Positions 17,593-22,275 of a stretch of DNA of 22,275 nt are shown piece by piece; positions within the stretch are counted from its first letter, which is position 1, and every line of letters starts with the position of its first letter. The notes beneath the pieces were generated by a model. The model was not told where the DNA came from. It saw only the letters and a list, made by a program, of their open reading frames with translations, and did no database searches. Source of the stretch: Saprolegnia diclina VS20 (Eukaryota > Oomycota > Saprolegniomycetes > Saprolegniales > Saprolegniaceae); assembly GCF_000281045.1 (NCBI RefSeq), contig NW_008246122.1, positions 79,852 to 102,126 of the forward strand. Direction: 5' to 3'. The position numbers were made by a program, and so were the translations under genes.

Positions 17593-19839
17593 TTAGTACT
17601 GGACGGCATCGATCCACTGGTTGGTGTTCCAGTCGTGGCACTCCCACACCTGCGCCGCGTGCGTCGGGTTGGTCGGGTCCACGTCCAAGCACAAGTTGTT
17701 GTGCGTCGCGTGCTTGATCTTGTGGTTGCCGGCATCGATGATCCACTTCTGGTTGCCGTTGGTAGCGTCGCACGCGTACGTGTGGAGACCAAACTTGTCA
17801 CCGTCGCGGAAAGCGTCAAGGCACTCGCCGTTGCTGGCGACCTGGAGCGTCTTGGCATTGTTGTCGTACGTGAAGAGCTCGTTGACCGAGTCCGAGACCC
17901 AGTCGGCGTAGACGCCCGAGTAAAACTCGGAGATGACCTTGTTGTTCTTGGTGATGAGCTTGACGTAGCTCTTCTCCTTGACGTTGTCGCACTGGTCAAA
18001 GTACTGGCTCACGGCGCTGGGCGAGCACGGGGCGACGCTGGGGCCGGCACCGAGCTTGGCGGCGTTGGAGGTCAAGCAAAAGCCGGACTGGGGATGGACG
18101 ATGCGCTTGGCGACCGTGTCAAACTTCCAGATCTGCGTGGCGTCACCGGTGCACTTGGCAAGCGCGACCGAGTTGGTGTTGGTGGCGTCCTTGATGAGCG
18201 ACAAGCAGCCATCTTCCGAGCTCGCCGACTGGATGATGTTGTTCTTGAGGTCGATGACGAAGCCCTCGTTCTTGTTGTTCTTGATCGTGTCGACGAAGAG
18301 CTGGCTGTTCCACTCGGAGAGCACCGTCTTCTTGTACGTGCACAACTTGGCGCTCACGGGCTCGGGGGCCGGCGCCTTGGTCGTCGGCGCGGGCGTCGTG
18401 ATCGAGACAAACTTGCCATCCTTGAGGATGTTGGCCACGTTGACACGGCCGTAACCATAACGGTTGTTGGGCCACTTGGTGTCGTCGACGCCGCCGCAGT
18501 TGGGCGCACCCGGGTAGATGTCGGTGCCGTTCTTGTTGTTGGGCACGACCCACTCCTTGGGCTCGCCCTCGAGCATCTTTTGGTCGGCGGTCTGCGTCAA
18601 GTAGGCGTAGATTTCTTCGTACGTCAAGTCGATCTTGGCCGACTTGAGGAGTGCGACGACACCGGCGACATGCGGCGCCGCCATCGACGTACCGGCGAGG
18701 TACTTGACCGCCGAGTCGCCCGTGTTGTAGGCCGAGAGCGTAAAGAAGCCGGGCGCCGAGATCGTCGGCTTGACGACCGTCTGCTGGACGTTGTGCGCAT
18801 CAATGTACGTGCCAGGGCCCTTGGACGAGAAGTACGCAAGCTTCGTCGGCTCGTCGTCGTACGAGCCAATCGCACCGACCGAGATGACGTTGGGGTACGT
18901 GCCGGGGTTACCGGTCGTGCCGCAGGCCGGGCCGCTGTTGCCGTTGGAGAAGATGGGCGTGATGCCAGCCTTGCGGAGGGCGGCGACCGCTTCTTCGTAG
19001 ACAGGGTTGAACTTGGCGCTGCCCCACGAGTTGTTGATGACGTGGGCGCCCTTGGAGCAGTCGGGGTGCGTGCCGTCCGTGCGCGTCGGGCACATCATAA
19101 ACTGAAAGCACTGGATGAGCGCCTGCGACGAGCCGCTCTTGATGTACAAGCCGCGGCACGAGATCCACTGCGCACCCGGCGCGACACCATAGCCGTCCTT
19201 GCCGGTCATCGTACCGATGGTGTGCGTACCGTGGCCACCGAGATCTTCCGGGAGTGCGGTCTGGTTGTACGGGTCGTACCAGCCACGGTCGGCGCGCCAC
19301 GAGTCCTTGATCAAGTTGTGCGTGTGGCGCGCACCCGTGTCGATGGAGCCAATGACCACGCCCTTGCCGTTGAAGTTCTTCCACACGTCCGGGGCGCCGA
19401 CCGTGTTGACACCCCACTGGTTGGTGATGTTGGCCGCCGGCGCGTCAACCTCCTTGGTCAAAAGCGGTTCGAGCTCAATGTCCGGGAGGTGCTCGACCGA
19501 CTTGATCGCCTTGCTTTGCGAGAGCTTGGCGATGAGGTCTTTGTCGGCGCCGTCAATGAACGCGCCCGTGACGAGCCACGTGGGCGTGACCTTGTAGCCG
19601 GCCGTGAGGGCTTCGATGCTCTTGTGGCCTGTGGTCGTGACATCCGAGAGGATCTCAAAGACCTCTTGGCGCTCAAGCGGCTTGTTCTCGAGCGTCGCGG
19701 CTTCGAGGGCCGCGGACGGGTCGGCAAAGCGCACAAAGACATCCGACTTGCCGTTGACTTCGAGCTGGCGGAGGACCGAGCTAGCGACCTTGGCCGAGAC
19801 CGTGGCCGCAGCCGTCGCAAGGATGAGGAAGGCCTTCAT
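17593..19839 (-). CDS. Subtilisin-like protease with linker and ricin-type lectin tail
   Basis: The product is 748 residues: signal peptide MKAFLILATAAATVSA (1-16), I9-like propeptide, and an S8 domain with D167 (GSIDTG), H203 (GGHGTHT), S385 (GTSMAAPHVAG) and oxyanion Asn in SNGNSGPAC. After ILKDGKF, where the short forms end, comes a Thr/Pro/Ala linker (about 476-497) and a tail from about 499. The tail has two modules, each with a leading strand segment (KKTVLSEW..., NNKVISEF...), then CL-x and Q-x-W/Y signatures (TQIWKFD, CLTSN, SQYF; CLDAF, NQKWIID, CLDV, NQWID). This suggests two beta-trefoil, ricin-B-like domains. The lectin tail may dock the protease on glycoproteins or cell walls. 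It is the clean version of the architecture also seen at 9516. The antisense frame 17569-19854 is long but compositionally a shadow. Confidence 0.94.
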   Translation of the reverse strand: MKAFLILATAAATVSAKVASSVLRQLEVNGKSDVFVRFADPSAALEAATLENKPLERQEVFEILSDVTTTGHKSIEALTAGYKVTPTWLVTGAFIDGADKDLIAKLSQSKAIKSVEHLPDIELEPLLTKEVDAPAANITNQWGVNTVGAPDVWKNFNGKGVVIGSIDTGARHTHNLIKDSWRADRGWYDPYNQTALPEDLGGHGTHTIGTMTGKDGYGVAPGAQWISCRGLYIKSGSSQALIQCFQFMMCPTRTDGTHPDCSKGAHVINNSWGSAKFNPVYEEAVAALRKAGITPIFSNGNSGPACGTTGNPGTYPNVISVGAIGSYDDEPTKLAYFSSKGPGTYIDAHNVQQTVVKPTISAPGFFTLSAYNTGDSAVKYLAGTSMAAPHVAGVVALLKSAKIDLTYEEIYAYLTQTADQKMLEGEPKEWVVPNNKNGTDIYPGAPNCGGVDDTKWPNNRYGYGRVNVANILKDGKFVSITTPAPTTKAPAPEPVSAKLCTYKKTVLSEWNSQLFVDTIKNNKNEGFVIDLKNNIIQSASSEDGCLSLIKDATNTNSVALAKCTGDATQIWKFDTVAKRIVHPQSGFCLTSNAAKLGAGPSVAPCSPSAVSQYFDQCDNVKEKSYVKLITKNNKVISEFYSGVYADWVSDSVNELFTYDNNAKTLQVASNGECLDAFRDGDKFGLHTYACDATNGNQKWIIDAGNHKIKHATHNNLCLDVDPTNPTHAAQVWECHDWNTNQWIDAVQY

Positions 19840-19866
19840 GCTTGTGTTGGATGAAGTCGTACAATG

Positions 19867-19883
19867 GAAATTGTAAAATGAGG
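19867..19883 (-). promoter_or_regulatory. Oomycete Inr+FPR core promoter of subtilisin 4
   Basis: Minus-strand CCTCATTTTACAATTTC, about 28-44 bases before the ATG at 19839, is a near-exact copy of the element before the subtilisins at 5703 and 21182. Confidence 0.8.
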
Positions 19884-19932
19884 CAATGCTTGCCGCGAGG
19901 GCACTGGGCGTGACGAACGACGTATGGCGTCC

Positions 19933-19947
19933 TTTTTAAACAGATGG
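19933..19947 (-). promoter_or_regulatory. Candidate upstream site CCATCTGTTTAAAAA
   Basis: In coding orientation this lies about 94-108 bases upstream of the ATG and repeats the site at 13451-13464 before another subtilisin, in the same orientation and at a similar distance. Confidence 0.4.
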
Positions 19948-21149
19948 AGGTAGCAACTCAGAAACAAGACAGATGGAGAGAGTGGGACTTTGGGACGACA
20001 TTTCAGAGAAGGCACGGCCGCTTGTTTTCGTAGTGTATCCACTTGAAAACCTGAAGTTGTCGGCACAGTGTACACGAATATGCGCAAGAAAACCCCATAT
20101 TGGATTTAACGTCACGAGGTCGGTAGAGTCGTGCGCAGTTCAAACTGCAAGCCACATACCACTGGTCTAGTACCTTCGTCGATCATGCCGGCGAGAATAC
20201 GTCGCGCAATACGCCTGTGAGACGACTCATCGATGCGCTTTTGGGTCAGGCGCACGTCAATGCGTGCTCAGAGAGGCGCGCGTCTCTGTGCTTGACAAGA
20301 TGGAGCTTGCACGCGATTATACCGCCGCACTGATTCGATGCACTGCCGTTAGTACAGGTAGTCGCGAGCGAATGTCTGCTGTAATCATAGCGGAGCTTGT
20401 CAGCGCAGACAAGTACAAGCCGGTCGCAGACGAGACACGGATCAGGATGATCAGCGCCGTTGTAACCCTCGATTTCAATTCGACAGTTCGACCTCAGGGA
20501 GGACACGCATCCGCTGTCGTAGGCCGGTCGTGCCAAGCGTCGTGCAAAGAAAGAGGGGTACACGCAATATAGATACCCCGTCTTCACCCCGTCTTGTTGC
20601 GCTCGTGCGAACGACGAAGCGACACGAAACACTCATATGTACCCAGCATCGCTTGCTTTTGACAACCAATTGCGGATCAGACAGTAAATGGTGCGTCGTC
20701 GGTGCACCTATCAGCGTCATCTGAGAAGCACCCTTCTCATTCTAAGATGCACGGGTGTGATAAGAAGCGCGCGATGGATAAGACATCATTGGTCATATCT
20801 TGCCTCTACGAACGGCGAGTTTGCACTTTGCCTTTGAGAAGTGCTTTAGAGGATTTGATTACACGCTGCGGAATGAGTCTCAGGAGTGGATGGAATAGGC
20901 GCATTACGTACGAAACATGGGTTGGGTCGCAGTTTGTACTAGATGTGCGCATACGATGTCGTACACTAAACCTTACGACATGCTAAGGGACGAAAACTGT
21001 GTAACACACATCGTTGAAGAACCGATCTGATGTTCAAATTGAGAAGGGACCCAAACCAGTTTGCCTTTCTGATTGAAATCAGATCGCGTGTTTGACGCAC
21101 CCAGCTGGCCCAACAGATGGTCGTGGACGGCTCCGCACGTCCGAGATCC
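19948..21149. other. Divergent intergenic region
   Basis: About 1.2 kb between two divergent subtilisin genes, with only short motif-free frames. It holds TGCGTGCTCAGAGAG (20261-20275), identical to part of the palindrome arm at 2021-2203. It also holds an imperfect inverted repeat (21023-21047 with 21065-21087, arms starting CGATCTGAT) about 100-160 bases before the next ATG. Confidence 0.45.
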
Positions 21150-21166
21150 GCTCATTTTACAATTTC
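21150..21166 (+). promoter_or_regulatory. Oomycete Inr+FPR core promoter of subtilisin 5
   Basis: GCTCATTTTACAATTTC is essentially the textbook composite oomycete initiator plus flanking element, 15-32 bases before the ATG at 21182. Confidence 0.82.
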
Positions 21167-21181
21167 AGTTGTACTCGAACG

Positions 21182-22275
21182 ATGAAGATTGTCCTCATCT
21201 TGTCGGTCCTCGCTGCGGCGGCCCAGGCCAAGATCACGAGCTCCGCGCTCCGCAAGCTCGAGCAGGAACAGACGTTCACGGCGTTTGTGACCTTCAAGCC
21301 GACCGCGACGACGGGCCTCGAGAGCCTCGAGTCGACGCCCATTGGTGAGCGCCGCGAAGTTGTCTACTCGGCGCTCTCGGCCGCTGCGGTCGAGCACAAG
21401 GAAACGCTCTCCAGCATTGTCGGCGACCGCAAGGTCAAGGCGTTCTGGATCACCAAGGCCGCGACCGTCGAGAACGTCGACCGCGCGCTCGCCGATAAGA
21501 TCGCCAAGATTGACAACGTCCTCAAGGTCGACGTGATCAAGACGATCAAGGAAAGCCCGGTCCTCACCAAGAAGGACGACGGCGCCGAGAACTCGCCCGC
21601 TGACAACTCGCGCCCGACCGGCATCCAGTGGGGCGTCACGACGATTGGCGCCACCGACGTCTGGAAGACGACCAAGGGTGAAGGCGTCATCATCGGCTCG
21701 ATCGACTCGGGTGTCCGCCATACCCACGAATCCATCAAGTCCAAGTGGCGTGCGGCCAAGGGCTGGTACGATCCGTACTACCAGACGGCGGAGCCCAACG
21801 ATCTCAGCGGCCACGGTACCCACACGATCGGTACGATGGTCGGTGACTTCGGTATCGGTGTTGCCCCCGGCGCCCAGTTCATCTCGTGCCTCGGCTTGTA
21901 CAAGGGCAGCGGCACGAACGCGGCTTTGATCGAGTGCGCTGAGTTTATGATGTGCCCAACCGACACGGACGGGTCGCACCCCGACTGCAAGAAGGGCGCC
22001 AACGTTGTCAACAACTCGTGGGGCAGTGACTCGAGCACCGACCCGTGGTACCAGGACGTCGTTGACGCGTGGCACAAGGCCGGTATTACGCCCATCTTTG
22101 CCAACGGCAACGAAGGCCCGGCCTGCGCGACGGCCGGCAACCCGGCTAGCTACCCCAACGTCATCTCGGTGGGTGCGATTGGGTCGCGCACGGACGACCC
22201 GACGCAGCTCGCGTACTTTTCGTCCAAGGGCCCGGCCAAGTACGTCGACCGCTTGAACCAGGTGCACACGATCGT
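21182..22275 (+). CDS. Secreted subtilisin-like serine protease, 3' end outside window
   Basis: About 364 residues are visible: signal peptide MKIVLILSVLAAAAQA (1-16), I9-like propeptide, and most of an S8 domain. D175 lies in GSIDSG (Ser in place of the Thr seen in the four paralogues, a substitution tolerated in the family). H211 is in SGHGTHT and oxyanion N310 in NGNEGPAC. The catalytic Ser should lie roughly 30 residues past the edge. The frame is open to the last base, so nothing suggests a broken gene. Whether it carries a lectin tail cannot be seen. It is divergently placed from the subtilisin-lectin gene at 17593-19839 and has the best core promoter of the window. Confidence 0.93.
   Translation, partial: MKIVLILSVLAAAAQAKITSSALRKLEQEQTFTAFVTFKPTATTGLESLESTPIGERREVVYSALSAAAVEHKETLSSIVGDRKVKAFWITKAATVENVDRALADKIAKIDNVLKVDVIKTIKESPVLTKKDDGAENSPADNSRPTGIQWGVTTIGATDVWKTTKGEGVIIGSIDSGVRHTHESIKSKWRAAKGWYDPYYQTAEPNDLSGHGTHTIGTMVGDFGIGVAPGAQFISCLGLYKGSGTNAALIECAEFMMCPTDTDGSHPDCKKGANVVNNSWGSDSSTDPWYQDVVDAWHKAGITPIFANGNEGPACATAGNPASYPNVISVGAIGSRTDDPTQLAYFSSKGPAKYVDRLNQVHTI

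Noticed and set aside
17569-19854. 761-codon open frame on the plus strand, antisense to the subtilisin-lectin gene
   Set aside because: Rich in Val, Arg, Asp and Leu, no motifs, exactly overlaps a well-supported gene. Strong GC bias at third positions removes stops from the complementary frame.
21704-21712. Thr to Ser change next to the catalytic Asp of the last subtilisin as a sign of inactivity
   Set aside because: Asp-Ser-Gly is a normal variant of the S8 Asp motif; the rest of the visible domain is intact.

Overview
The window looks like genomic DNA of an oomycete, most likely a saprolegnialean water mould (Saprolegnia/Achlya/Aphanomyces kind). The genes are long, GC-rich and intronless, and they carry secretory signal peptides. 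The gene content (secreted subtilisins, PAN/Apple proteins, ankyrin proteins) fits oomycetes. Several start codons are preceded, a few tens of bases upstream, by the composite oomycete core promoter (Inr plus flanking promoter region, of the form GCTCATTTTACAATTTC). The genus is inferred; the sequence does not settle it.

Layout, left to right: (1) 33-294, a broken duplicate of an ankyrin gene's promoter and first codons; (2) 658-1857 (+), a secreted five-domain PAN/Apple protein; (3) 2009-2284, a cluster of near-perfect palindromes that look like a foldback/MITE element; (4) 2562-4556 (+), an ankyrin-repeat protein; (5) 5703-7163 (+), secreted S8 subtilisin, short form; (6) 7651-8454 (-), a small unrecognised protein; (7) 9516-11777 (+), subtilisin with a C-terminal ricin-type lectin tail; (8) 11900-13366 (-), short-form subtilisin; (9) 14675-16840 (-), a second ankyrin-repeat paralogue; (10) 17593-19839 (-), subtilisin with lectin tail; (11) 21182-22275 (+), a further subtilisin cut by the window edge.

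The window is thus a cluster of five subtilisin genes on both strands. Four encode proteins sharing close to the same layout (signal peptide, inhibitor-like propeptide, Bacillopeptidase-F-like catalytic domain), and two of the five add a pair of beta-trefoil lectin-like modules. Four of the five have nearly the same core promoter, so co-expression is likely. The PAN protein could bind host or substrate carbohydrate or protein alongside the proteases. The ankyrin proteins have no visible signal peptide and are probably intracellular scaffolds unrelated to proteolysis. No RNA gene, CRISPR array or intact transposase was found. I see no proven new system. The best leads are the shared protease promoters, the near-identical catalytic tracts between protease copies, the palindrome cluster, and the conserved N-terminal cap of the ankyrin family.
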